From Piscibacillus sp052246295 (GTDB lineage: Bacteria > Bacillota > Bacilli > Bacillales > Alkalibacillaceae): 64,000 nt of DNA. Every line of letters begins with the position of its first letter. The first letter of the stretch is position 1. The stretch lies in the NCBI GenBank assembly GCA_052246295.1, contig JBQQCO010000017.1. The stretch is one strand, 5' to 3'. Below the pieces are notes generated by a model. The model searched no databases. It saw only the letters and a program-made list of their open reading frames with translations, and had not been told where the DNA came from. Of this stretch, positions 8,828 to 17,256 are shown in pieces. A program made the position numbers and the translations under genes.

Positions 8828-10261
8828 CTAAAATTTATGATTTAGACTAATCATTTTTAAATTTGTCATTTCTTTTATGGCATATTTAACACCTTCATGA
8901 CCATAACCAGAATTTTTCCGTCCACCATATGGCATATGGTCAAAGCGTAAGGTTGGAACATCATTGATTAAAACTTGCCCAACATCTAGTTCATGTCCGA
9001 ATGTTAGTGCTTGACTTAAATCACTTGTAAATACACCGGCATTTAATCCATATTGACTATTGTTCATTTCTTTTAGAGCTTCCTCACCGTTTTTAACAGT
9101 ATTAATAATAACCACAGGTCCAAAAATTTCTTCACAAGAGACTTTGGCTTGTTGGGGTACATTTAATAGTACGGTCGGTACAATTGTGTTTTCTTTAGGA
9201 GAACCACCAGTAATGACCTCTGCACCAGCTTGTTGTGCTTCATTAATCCACTCTAAAATTCTTGACTGCGATTTCTCATCAATTAGGCCAGATAAATCTG
9301 TATTTTCATCTAATGGATCACCGTAGACTAGCTTTTCTACTCGGTCTTTAAAATGTTGAATAAATTCCTCTTTTATATCCTCATGTAAGTAAATGCGTTG
9401 TGTACTTATACAAACCTGACCATTATATGAAAATCCTCCAATGACTGCTTGATTGGCAATGGTCTCAAGCTTATCCTTCTGGCTCTTATCCACGTATAAA
9501 GCTGAGTTATTACCGAGTTCTAATGTAACTTTCTTTAAACCGGCTTGAGATTTAATTAGCTTTCCAACAGTAGGACTACCAGTAAAGGTGATTTTTTTGA
9601 CAAGTTCACTGTTAAGTAGTACTTTTCCTAATCGTGGTCCATCTCCAGTTATAACGATATAGGCCTGTTTTGGTAATCCTGCTTCTATAAATGCTTCCAT
9701 TAATAATATTGCGCTTAATGGGGTTTTTTCTGCAGGCTTTACAATAATCGAATTTCCTGCTGCCACTGCAGGTCCAACTTTGTGTACGACTAAATTAAGT
9801 GGAAAGTTAAAAGGTGTGATGGCGCCAATTACACCTATCGGTTGATGGATCGTATAAGCATCACGTCCTTGTCCATTGGGTGCAGCATCCAACCTAATGG
9901 ATTCGCCTTCAAGTTTTCTAGCTTCAATTGCTGAGAACTTTAAAGTTTCTATCGTGCGGGCTACTTCGCCTGTCGCAAATTTAATAGGTTTGCCTGATTC
10001 AAGACTTATTGTTTCGGCAAATAGTTGTTTGTTATCAGTTACGATTTCACTAACGCGCTCAAGAATCTGTGATCTCTTATAAGAGGTTAGGTTCTTCATT
10101 TTTTGAAAGCCTTCTTGAGCATCCAGAATAGCATCTTCCATTTGCTCATTTGTACACTCTGGGATTTGCCTTATCTCTGATTTAGAGTGGGGATTAACTA
10201 AAGGGTACGTATTCTCAGTTTTTTTATTCAATTCATCTAAGTAATCCTTGTATCCTAACAT
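8828..10261 (-). CDS. NAD(P)-dependent aldehyde dehydrogenase
   Basis: A 477-residue ALDH-superfamily enzyme, cytosolic, oxidising an aldehyde to a carboxylate. Visible motifs are PFNFP at 150-154 (Asn152), the nucleotide-binding FTGSPTVG from 226, the general base Glu248 in LELGNN, and the nucleophile Cys284 in GQVCISTQR. The ELGNN version with ISTQR after the cysteine is typical of the lactaldehyde/non-phosphorylating subgroup rather than betaine aldehyde dehydrogenases. It is the first structural gene after the LacI regulator, with a perfect 18-bp palindrome 30 bases upstream of its start. Product of the pathway unknown. Confidence 0.92.
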   Translation of the reverse strand: MLGYKDYLDELNKKTENTYPLVNPHSKSEIRQIPECTNEQMEDAILDAQEGFQKMKNLTSYKRSQILERVSEIVTDNKQLFAETISLESGKPIKFATGEVARTIETLKFSAIEARKLEGESIRLDAAPNGQGRDAYTIHQPIGVIGAITPFNFPLNLVVHKVGPAVAAGNSIIVKPAEKTPLSAILLMEAFIEAGLPKQAYIVITGDGPRLGKVLLNSELVKKITFTGSPTVGKLIKSQAGLKKVTLELGNNSALYVDKSQKDKLETIANQAVIGGFSYNGQVCISTQRIYLHEDIKEEFIQHFKDRVEKLVYGDPLDENTDLSGLIDEKSQSRILEWINEAQQAGAEVITGGSPKENTIVPTVLLNVPQQAKVSCEEIFGPVVIINTVKNGEEALKEMNNSQYGLNAGVFTSDLSQALTFGHELDVGQVLINDVPTLRFDHMPYGGRKNSGYGHEGVKYAIKEMTNLKMISLNHKF

Positions 10262-10290
10262 AATGACACTCCTTTTTAGTAAATTTAAAT

Positions 10291-10308
10291 TTTGAATACG
10301 TATTCAAA
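10291..10308. promoter_or_regulatory. Probable LacI-type operator
   Basis: TTTGAATACGTATTCAAA is a perfect 18-bp palindrome with a central CG, the usual architecture of LacI-family sites. It lies between the stop codon of the LacI gene and the start of the aldehyde dehydrogenase, so it fits as the operator of the catabolic genes. Binding by this particular regulator is inferred. Confidence 0.75.
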
Positions 10309-10319
10309 TTGATTTGAAA

Positions 10320-11312
10320 TTAAATCGCTCGTGTTGTTGAGCGATTAAAAAGCTTTGTAGAATAAGTTTTTTGAGTAAGTTCGAATTTACCAGTTTCAAT
10401 TTGGTCAATTAGTGTTTCTATAGCTACTTGACCTAAATTAATACATTGTTCTGTTCCCACAGTTGTTAATTGAACTGAGTGGTGTTGGCTTAGTTTAGTA
10501 TTATCAATACCTATTAAACTAACATCTTCAGGTACTCGATACCCTTTTTCTAATAGAAAGTCTAGAATAAATATAGCGATAGAATCTGTTGCAGCAAAAA
10601 TAGCAGTAGGTCTGTGGCGTTTTGACATTAAGTCTTTTACCACATCTCGAATCCCTTGTTCGCTTGTATCAGTTATGAAGGTGTTATTGGTACCTACCGT
10701 TAACCCATGTGCCTTCATTGATAGACGAAAACCTTCATAACGCCCGTGAAAAGTTGACATGTTTAATGGTCCACCGATCCAAACAATGTCTTGATGATTT
10801 ATTTCTAGTAAATGTTCTGTTACTTGTTGGCCGGCTAAAATATTATCCATTTCAAAATAATTTCCAGGTTCATTATGTTTTCTATTGAACATAACAAATG
10901 GAATGTTCAGAGCCTTTAAATCATAGTAGATTTTATCGTCCATAAGAATAGAAGACAAAATAATGCCATCAACCTGCATCTCACTAACATCTTTAATAAT
11001 TGAGGAATTATCCCCAAATACCTCAAAGTGAACATTAGTGTTATAACCCTTACTTTTGCAATAATTTACAATAGAAGTGGTTGTCTCAGCGAAAAAAGGA
11101 TTGTGAATCGGTCCGGAAATAAGGGCGATTGATTTAGTTTGTTTTTTTACCAATGAACGAGCGATAGCGTTTGGTCGGTAGTTAAGCTCTTCCATGGCTT
11201 TGACAACTTTGTCGTACTTATCTGTTCGAACTTTTTCAGGTGTATTAAGAACTCGGGAGACGGTAGACTGAGAGACTCCTGCTAATTTTGCTACATCTTT
11301 TGATGAAACCAT
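10320..11312 (-). CDS. LacI/GalR-family transcriptional regulator
   Basis: A 330-residue regulator. The N-terminal helix-turn-helix and hinge are classical (SSKDVAKLAGVSQSTVSRVL then RPNAIARSLV). It is followed by a periplasmic-binding-protein-like sensor domain from about residue 60 (KSIALISGPIHNPFFAE). It is transcribed in the same direction as the aldehyde dehydrogenase, symporter and alcohol dehydrogenase and probably controls them through the palindrome at 10291. A cre-like site lies just upstream of its own start. The inducer is unknown. Confidence 0.93.
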   Translation of the reverse strand: MVSSKDVAKLAGVSQSTVSRVLNTPEKVRTDKYDKVVKAMEELNYRPNAIARSLVKKQTKSIALISGPIHNPFFAETTTSIVNYCKSKGYNTNVHFEVFGDNSSIIKDVSEMQVDGIILSSILMDDKIYYDLKALNIPFVMFNRKHNEPGNYFEMDNILAGQQVTEHLLEINHQDIVWIGGPLNMSTFHGRYEGFRLSMKAHGLTVGTNNTFITDTSEQGIRDVVKDLMSKRHRPTAIFAATDSIAIFILDFLLEKGYRVPEDVSLIGIDNTKLSQHHSVQLTTVGTEQCINLGQVAIETLIDQIETGKFELTQKTYSTKLFNRSTTRAI

Positions 11313-11327
11313 TTTTAATTACTCCTC

Positions 11328-11341
11328 TAAAAGCGCTTACA
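11328..11341 (-). promoter_or_regulatory. cre-like site (CcpA)
   Basis: On the minus strand the sequence is TGTAAGCGCTTTTA, one mismatch from the Bacillus consensus TGWAARCGYWWWCW. It sits 16-29 bases upstream of the LacI gene start, so the whole catabolic operon may be under carbon catabolite repression. Confidence 0.55.
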
Positions 11342-11517
11342 GATAAAATAAAACATATTCTGAAAATTGTCAAATGTTGAATTTTTATAGAGTGATGTTT
11401 TTTAAAAAAAGGAAAATTGTGATGAGACTGCCTTACAGTTCTTGATTTAGGTTTCAACCTTAAATTTGTAACTTCCACCACACCCCACCGTCTAAATTGG
11501 GTGAAGGGGGCTTTTTA

Positions 11518-12033
11518 ATGGTGAAGACGTTATGGGTATTAATTATTTTTAGTCTAATATTCTTAATGGCTTGTAATTCAGAGGGGGAGGGGGAGCAACA
11601 AGAAAATAGCGTCATCGCGGATGAGAAGGTTCTACCCGCTGATTTTGAACAGATTGCTTTTGTACGTGATACATCACAGATGCATCGGTATTATGTTCAG
11701 AAAGCTAGTAGTCAAGATGAGTTAGAAATGGCGTGGGAATTTTATCGTTTTGAAGGGCAAATGCCTGAGGTGAATTTTAATCAACAACAAGTTGTTTTTG
11801 TTGGATTTCAAGAGTCTGGCAGCTGTCCTTATGAGGTTACAAAGATCGACCTAGAATCAGACAATTCAATAGTGAACTTGAAACTTACACAATCTCAGGA
11901 AAATTGTACGGCTGATGCGACACCAAGAACGCTAGCGTTTGAGTTTAATCATGAGGCGTTAGAGTCTATTAATGAAATCGTCATTACTCAAGGAAAAGTT
12001 GAAACAACCGTTCCTATTGAATCTACTAAGTAG
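11518..12033 (+). CDS. Secreted lipoprotein of unknown function
   Basis: 171 residues. The signal peptide (MVKTLWVLIIFSLIFLMAC) ends in a lipobox LMAC, followed by an acidic linker EGEGEQQE. The mature domain is beta-rich with two cysteines (SGSCPYEV and ENCTADATP) that could form a disulfide. Start taken at the ATG 8 bases after AAGGGGG rather than the earlier in-frame ATG that precedes it. Membrane-anchored on the outer face. No specific function is recognised. Confidence 0.8.
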   Translation: MVKTLWVLIIFSLIFLMACNSEGEGEQQENSVIADEKVLPADFEQIAFVRDTSQMHRYYVQKASSQDELEMAWEFYRFEGQMPEVNFNQQQVVFVGFQESGSCPYEVTKIDLESDNSIVNLKLTQSQENCTADATPRTLAFEFNHEALESINEIVITQGKVETTVPIESTK

Positions 12034-12079
12034 TATCCATGGTATAATGGTAGTTAACCAGAATGATAGGAGCGATGGC

Positions 12080-12379
12080 ATGCAATATTCGGAGATCGTA
12101 ATAGATCGGTTAATGAGCGCAGATGAACTAAGCACAGAAGAGGAAATATGCGTCAACATTTTAAACTTTATTAGAACGATTCAACATAACCAATTGGACT
12201 TTATATCTACGGAATATGATTCACAATATTTCGGAGAACTTCCGATGACGTTCCGTAAAGAAGCTGGACAGGTCTTTGGCATGATTACCGCAACGGTAGA
12301 GGGTCACGTGAAGAAATATGTGTTTAATGAACGGGGCTACGAATCGATGGATGATCTGGAGCGGCTAATAGAATATTAG
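12080..12379 (+). CDS. Hypothetical protein, 99 aa
   Basis: A small acidic soluble protein (MQYSEIVIDRLM...DDLERLIEY). The ATG has AGGAGCG 6 bases upstream, and a TATAAT-like element (GGTATAATGG) lies about 35 bases before the start. The open frame extends upstream into the lipoprotein gene in another frame, but the internal ATG with its ribosome site is the better start. No family recognised. Confidence 0.65.
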   Translation: MQYSEIVIDRLMSADELSTEEEICVNILNFIRTIQHNQLDFISTEYDSQYFGELPMTFRKEAGQVFGMITATVEGHVKKYVFNERGYESMDDLERLIEY

Positions 12380-12382
12380 AGT

Positions 12383-12412
12383 AGGGACACGGCTCACCGT
12401 GCCCCTGGTTTT
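12383..12412 (+). terminator. Weak hairpin terminator between convergent genes
   Basis: GGGACACGG and CCGTGCCCC pair with one mismatch around CTCA and are followed by GGTTTTAT. It separates the 99-residue protein gene from the convergent sigma-factor gene. Confidence 0.55.
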
Positions 12413-12911
12413 ATAATCCATAAGTTTCTTTTAATAGTGGTTTTAATTTTCTCCTAACTTCTTTCCCCCAACCTTTGACAGCATCAGGAGTAGTTTGTTC
12501 TTGTGCGGCGATGTCTCTAACCGGCTGTCCTTCTATTATTCTTTTTTGAACGTAAATCCATTGTTTTTGTGTTAACACTTGTTTGATTTGAAGTAAGATG
12601 TATGGGTCTAGCGTGTCTTGAAAAGGAACATCCACATAACTTTGATGAAAGTCTTGAGATGCGAAACAGTGATCTGAGTAGCGTTTTTCTTTTCGAATGC
12701 GATCGATTAATCGACTCTTAACGACAATATAGGCCATTCTAGTAAATGTATCTCGTCCATAATATTTTCGATATGCTTCGTAAAATGCAACCAATCCTTC
12801 CTGATAGAATTCTCCGTCATCATCTCGAATGCCTAGTTTATAGATGACGTGCTTAATTAATCCATTGTATTGCTCTAATAATTGATTGAATTTTAGATCC
12901 TTCGTTTCCAT
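12411..12911 (-). CDS. Sigma-70-family RNA polymerase sigma factor
   Basis: 166 residues with region 2 at about residues 20-90 (YQEGLVAFYEAYRKYYGRD, FTRMAYIVVKSRLIDRIRKEKR) and a region-4-like helix-turn-helix near the C-terminus (LTQKQWIYVQKRIIEG and DIAAQEQTTPDAVKGWGKEVRRKL). The domain size fits small alternative sigma factors rather than SigA. I chose the ATG after GGGGTAGG; another ATG 30 bases upstream is possible. No anti-sigma gene is adjacent, so the signal it responds to is unclear. Confidence 0.85.
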   Translation of the reverse strand: METKDLKFNQLLEQYNGLIKHVIYKLGIRDDDGEFYQEGLVAFYEAYRKYYGRDTFTRMAYIVVKSRLIDRIRKEKRYSDHCFASQDFHQSYVDVPFQDTLDPYILLQIKQVLTQKQWIYVQKRIIEGQPVRDIAAQEQTTPDAVKGWGKEVRRKLKPLLKETYGL

Positions 12912-13036
12912 TTTTCCTACCCCATGAGAAATGGTAGGCATGCCCCCGGTACTGAATGAATATTCACAATAAAATTATAGTCAAAAAGTCCTTAATTGTC
13001 ATTATTTTCTTGTAACTTTTTTGCAGCAAAATTACT

Positions 13037-13077
13037 AAAACACGGACCACAGTCTGATTGGATTGTGATCCGTGTTT
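13037..13077 (-). terminator. Terminator of the D-amino-acid operon
   Basis: A stem of about 15 bp (AAACACGGACCACA with TGTGATCCGTGTTT) around a short loop is followed on the minus strand by TTTTAGT. It lies directly after the YkvI-type transporter gene. Confidence 0.8.
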
Positions 13078-13105
13078 GTTATTAGGGTTTTAGACGCTTT
13101 TTTGT

Positions 13106-14224
13106 TTATTTTTTAATAAAGATCTTATAGACGCCAATGGTGAGGAGTGGCAGCATGAAGACGGCGATCATCGCATAAGCCATGGCCGTATAACCAGTTG
13201 CGATTAGATCAATGATACCGACCTGGGCTAGAATTAACGCTAACACTAACGCTCCAACGGCGATGAGGCCTTTATGTGTTTGGCTAAGTTGTTTGTCTGT
13301 TGCTTCTTTTAGCTGTCCGTCGACTCGGTCTACAAAGGCGTGGATCATGCCTGATGATGTTTCAACGAGTGTCCAACCTACGACCACGCCAAAGATAATG
13401 ATCACGATAGCTGGGAATCCTTGCAGCATTTGTAGCCACGGAACAGAAGCACCGAATACGTCTTCGTTCGGGTAGTGACCTAATAGACTGAAGTAAGTTA
13501 AGAACCATGGTACGGTCATGAAGATACCGGCTAATAGCCCAGCTACGACTGATTCTTTTCGGCTCGTTTGTCGTTCAATCGAGAATAAGGTGGCTGGATA
13601 GACGGCTAAATTATACCCAACATATAGAATGCCAGTCCATAGTACGGTACCAATTGTCACATTGTTTCCGACAAAGCTCGTATCACCTGTGGAAAGAACA
13701 TTGACGGCTTCATCCCAAGTGGTTGAGATGACTAAGATGGCAAATAGAATATAACCTAACATTAAGGATAGTGTTCCAAATGTTTTAAAGCGTTCGATTA
13801 GGCCTTTACCATAGAAGTTTAGTAAGCCGACGATGATAATGATGAGACCGACACCTACCCAGTAATTTAGCCCTAACGTGTTTTGTAAGATTTCTCCGGT
13901 CGCAGAGGCCATGATGGCAATGATTAAGATAGCGAGCAGGATATAAATGATATCAAATAAAAACCAGAGTGGACCTATTAGTTCTTTTAAAAAATGTCGG
14001 TAGTTGTATGTTTTGAATTTCCTGGCGAATTCAAAGGTTAAGATGGATGCGATGGTGAAGCCTAAAAAGATACCGATTCCAGCCATCCAGCCCATGGCTC
14101 CGAATTTTGCTCCAAACTCAACAATTTCGCGTCCGGTCGCAAAGCCGCCACCGATTAATACGGATTGTAGGATGATGCCGGGTAAGATGTAGCGTCCGAA
14201 TTTGCCTTCTAATAATTTTTGCAT
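13106..14224 (-). CDS. YkvI-type membrane transporter
   Basis: A 372-residue protein with about 10-11 membrane segments. The first reads ILPGIILQSVLIGGGFATGREIVEFGA, a glycine-rich unwound helix typical of LeuT-fold amino acid transporters. It is related to B. subtilis YkvI, whose substrate is not established. It follows the racemase gene by 11 bases, so in this operon it most simply serves as an importer or exporter of the amino acid handled by the acyltransferase, racemase and deacylase. Confidence 0.85.
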   Translation of the reverse strand: MQKLLEGKFGRYILPGIILQSVLIGGGFATGREIVEFGAKFGAMGWMAGIGIFLGFTIASILTFEFARKFKTYNYRHFLKELIGPLWFLFDIIYILLAILIIAIMASATGEILQNTLGLNYWVGVGLIIIIVGLLNFYGKGLIERFKTFGTLSLMLGYILFAILVISTTWDEAVNVLSTGDTSFVGNNVTIGTVLWTGILYVGYNLAVYPATLFSIERQTSRKESVVAGLLAGIFMTVPWFLTYFSLLGHYPNEDVFGASVPWLQMLQGFPAIVIIIFGVVVGWTLVETSSGMIHAFVDRVDGQLKEATDKQLSQTHKGLIAVGALVLALILAQVGIIDLIATGYTAMAYAMIAVFMLPLLTIGVYKIFIKK

Positions 14225-14235
14225 GTTTGACCTCC

Positions 14236-15354
14236 TTAATTGTTCATTGAAATGGTTTCTTGTTCGACGGTGAATTGTTCTAGAGCGTCCTGATCAATCT
14301 CAAAGCCAATGCCTGGCCCGTTTGGAACGGTAATCGTGCCATCTTGAACCGTAACTTCTGGATTGATGATGTCCTGCTTCCAGTACAGGCTTGATGCTGC
14401 GGTGTCGCCTGGTAAGGTAAAACCTGAAAGTGTCGTTAGTGCAATGTTGTGAGCGCGTCCGACGCCAGCTTCTAACATACCGCCACACCAAACATCGATG
14501 TTGTGGGCTTGGCAGTAGTCGTGAATGCGCTTGGCTTCAGTTAGACCACCGACACGACCAATTTTAATATTGATGATCTGACAGCTACCCAGTTCAATCG
14601 CTTTTCGTGTATCCTCTAATGAGTGGATGCTTTCATCGAGACAAACGGGCGTTTGAATCGCTTTTTGTAATGTGGCGTGATCGATAATGTCATCGTGCGC
14701 CAAGGGTTGTTCGATCATCATTAAGTTCAAATCGTCTAGTTGTTTTAATGTGTCGATGTGGTCGAGCGTGTAAGCGGAGTTCGCATCGGCCATCATGTCA
14801 ATGTCAGGAAACTCGTCACGGACTTTGGTAAGTACGTCGACATCCCAGCCCGGTTTGATTTTTATTTTAATGCGTTTATAGCCTTGCTCGACGCTACGAC
14901 GGACGGTGTCGATGAGCTCGTCAGTTGTGTTTTTAATCCCAATGCTGACACCGACGTCGATTTTACTGGCTGTGCCACCGATGGCAGTTGCGAGTGGGAT
15001 ATTTTCCTGCTTCGCGTATAGGTCCCAAATGGCTCCTTCGATTGCGGCCTTTGCCATGTGGTTGCGGCGGAATTTTTCAAATAACGGATGAACGTCTTCC
15101 GGGTGGTTCAGAGTTGTCTGTTTTAATGCTGGAATCAAAAAGTCCTTGATGATATGTTCATTTGTTTTAACGGTTTCTTCGTTATACCACGGGCTTGAAA
15201 AGGCAACCGACTCCCCGTAGCCGATGTTCCCATCTTCATCCTTTGTTTCAATAATGTAAAATTGCTTATCGTGAAACGTACCAAAACTCGTGGTAAAGGG
15301 GGCGACAAGGGCCATTTCAAGTTTTCTGAGTTTAATCGATTGAATGGGTTTCAT
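14236..15354 (-). CDS. N-acylamino acid racemase / o-succinylbenzoate synthase-type enolase
   Basis: 372 residues of the MenC/NSAR branch of the enolase superfamily. All catalytic residues are present at the usual positions: K163 and K165 in RIKIKIKPGW, metal ligands D190, E215 and D240 (MMADAN, IEQP, CLDES), and K264 in NIKIGRVGG. Start chosen at the ATG with AAGGAGG 7 bases upstream (MKPIQSIK). It overlaps the acyltransferase gene by 23 bases. Lying beside a GNAT acyltransferase and an M20 deacylase rather than menaquinone genes, it probably racemises N-succinylamino acids, as in the Geobacillus kaustophilus pathway. Confidence 0.9.
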   Translation of the reverse strand: MKPIQSIKLRKLEMALVAPFTTSFGTFHDKQFYIIETKDEDGNIGYGESVAFSSPWYNEETVKTNEHIIKDFLIPALKQTTLNHPEDVHPLFEKFRRNHMAKAAIEGAIWDLYAKQENIPLATAIGGTASKIDVGVSIGIKNTTDELIDTVRRSVEQGYKRIKIKIKPGWDVDVLTKVRDEFPDIDMMADANSAYTLDHIDTLKQLDDLNLMMIEQPLAHDDIIDHATLQKAIQTPVCLDESIHSLEDTRKAIELGSCQIINIKIGRVGGLTEAKRIHDYCQAHNIDVWCGGMLEAGVGRAHNIALTTLSGFTLPGDTAASSLYWKQDIINPEVTVQDGTITVPNGPGIGFEIDQDALEQFTVEQETISMNN

Positions 15355-16141
15355 GGTGGTCCTCCTTAAGGAAATAGTAATAGGCGAGTTGCTGACTAAA
15401 GTTCGGGATGACCGCACGAGCCTGATAGCCGTTGTTGAATAACCAAGTAAAGGATTCGCGAGTTTCAGCGCGCCACGTTTTCGCAAGTGGAAGTTGGTTT
15501 GTTTTGATGTCGTGAAAGTTTGTCGGAATCGGGACTAAATAGGCATGCTGGTTTTTGTTGAAGCGGTTTGGTTTTGCTTCAGGTGTTCCGTTGTTAACTT
15601 CCACTAAAGAAATATGATCGTCAATGTTAGGTTGTTCTAAAGGCTCGTCGTCGTTAAAGTGCCACTCAATAACGATGCGGTCGGTCTCAAGTCCTTTATT
15701 CAGCCTGTCATCCATCGTTCCGTAATGGTTCACTTTATAACGGGCTCCGCGTGCGCCAAGTTTGGTTAAGTTCAAGTATGCGTTCAGGCTTTGAAGTGGG
15801 TCGAACGTCCACGTCATCATCTGATAGCCCATGTCTGTTGCGTGCTTGGCTTGTTCATGCTTCATGCGTACGCCAAGACCGCTTTGTTGGTACTTGGGTA
15901 AGATTCCAAGCATGTGTGAGCATAAGTATGTTTGTTCACCGTTAAAGCCCGGAAAGCTGTAACTGAACGCGACGATACGATCACCGTCAAACGCTCCTAA
16001 AATTAAGCCGCCGTTGTTCACTGTAGTGTAAAGTTGGTGTACAGGGATTGGGCTCATTTGCCAAACGGCTTCTTCAACCTCTTGCATGAGGGGCATCTCA
16101 TCCATGGTTGTGAGACGTCTTATGGTAATGTGCTCACTCAT
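15332..16141 (-). CDS. GNAT N-acyltransferase (probable D-amino acid N-succinyltransferase)
   Basis: 269 residues. The N-terminal GNAT fold includes the acyl-CoA loop LPKYQQSGLGVRMKHEQ near residue 85 and the following MMTWTFDPLQSLNAYLNLTKLGA, typical of the family found next to N-succinylamino acid racemases. The role inferred from the G. kaustophilus pathway is transfer of a succinyl group from succinyl-CoA to a D-amino acid. Its start overlaps the stop of the M20 gene by 4 bases, and its end overlaps the racemase start, so the three are translationally coupled. Confidence 0.85.
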   Translation of the reverse strand: MSEHITIRRLTTMDEMPLMQEVEEAVWQMSPIPVHQLYTTVNNGGLILGAFDGDRIVAFSYSFPGFNGEQTYLCSHMLGILPKYQQSGLGVRMKHEQAKHATDMGYQMMTWTFDPLQSLNAYLNLTKLGARGARYKVNHYGTMDDRLNKGLETDRIVIEWHFNDDEPLEQPNIDDHISLVEVNNGTPEAKPNRFNKNQHAYLVPIPTNFHDIKTNQLPLAKTWRAETRESFTWLFNNGYQARAVIPNFSQQLAYYYFLKEDHHETHSID

Positions 16142-17250
16142 TGGGGCGACCCTCCTTGGTTTAATGTGTTTTGGATCGTGGTTGTGAGAATCTCAACCGC
16201 TTTCGGGATTGCTTCAAAATCAAACGTCATATCCGGGTGATGCAGGCCAGGTTTGAGATTGCAACCAATCGCGAGCATCGTCGCTTTGATTTGCGGTTTT
16301 TTAATCGTGTAAAAGTGAAAATCATCTCCACCCGTTGTGACGATTGGATCTCGCCTTTGAGACGGGAAGTGAGTCTTTATCCCTTTATCGAGTAAGTGAG
16401 TTGCTTCATCGTTGTAGATTGCGGCGGGCATGTGTGCGCCGGTTTCTAAATTGATGTTGATATCGTGATACGACTCAAGGTGACGGGCTATGCTGGTGAC
16501 CTTGTCCGTCATTTGTTCCATGAGCTCATTCGTTTGCGCGCGAAGATCAATGGCGAATTGCGCTTTTCCAGGAATAATGTTTGTGTTTTTCCCGCCTGCG
16601 TGTAGCTCGGTCACTTTCATGGAGTGGGGAACCATGGGATCAAAATTCGCGTGTCTCATATGATGAATCAGATCTGCTGCAACCTCGATGGCGTTAATAC
16701 CGAGATGTGGGCGTGCCCCGTGAGTATCAGCAGTCTGAATCGTCCCATTAATAAATTTAGCTGACCCGTGTTTTATGGCAGGTGCGAATTCGCCAGTGCT
16801 CAGTTCCTGAATCGGGCGGAGGTGCATCCCGTAAAGGTAATCAAGGTCATCTGCCACCCCGTGCTCAACCATCGTTAACGCGCCGTTACCTTTTTCTTCT
16901 GCTGGTTGGAAAATAAAACGAACCGTCCCGTTTAGAGGTTGGTCGGCGAGTTTTTGGAAAACCCCAATGACGGTCGTCATATGAGCATCGTGACCGCACG
17001 AGTGATTCGCCTGATGTGTGCCGTTTACCTCTTGCCATAACGCATCAATGTCAGCACGGATTCCGACGACTGGCTTTCCTTCACCAATTTCAAACACCAC
17101 TCCTGGGATGTCTTGAAAGGTTTGAATTCTAGGGTTGTACGGTTTGAGCAGGTCGATTAAGTACTGAGTCGTCTCATATTCCTGCCAACTGATCTCCGCA
17201 TGGTTATGTAAGTGCGTCCAAATGTCTTTTAACGATTGAGTCAACGTCAA
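16138..17250 (-). CDS. M20-family amidohydrolase (probable N-acyl-L-amino acid deacylase)
   Basis: 370 residues, cytosolic, two-metal peptidase fold. Metal ligands are visible in SCGHDAHM (Cys85, His87), QPAEEKGNGA (Glu118/119), GMHLRP (His143) and LHHPDM near the C-terminus; the Cys ligand is typical of the aminoacylase/carboxypeptidase Ss1 subgroup. In this operon it would remove the succinyl or other acyl group from the L-enantiomer, pulling racemisation toward L-amino acid. The ATG follows GGAGGGA with 10-base spacing. Confidence 0.9.
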   Translation of the reverse strand: MTLTQSLKDIWTHLHNHAEISWQEYETTQYLIDLLKPYNPRIQTFQDIPGVVFEIGEGKPVVGIRADIDALWQEVNGTHQANHSCGHDAHMTTVIGVFQKLADQPLNGTVRFIFQPAEEKGNGALTMVEHGVADDLDYLYGMHLRPIQELSTGEFAPAIKHGSAKFINGTIQTADTHGARPHLGINAIEVAADLIHHMRHANFDPMVPHSMKVTELHAGGKNTNIIPGKAQFAIDLRAQTNELMEQMTDKVTSIARHLESYHDININLETGAHMPAAIYNDEATHLLDKGIKTHFPSQRRDPIVTTGGDDFHFYTIKKPQIKATMLAIGCNLKPGLHHPDMTFDFEAIPKAVEILTTTIQNTLNQGGSPQ

Positions 17251-17256
17251 TCCCTC

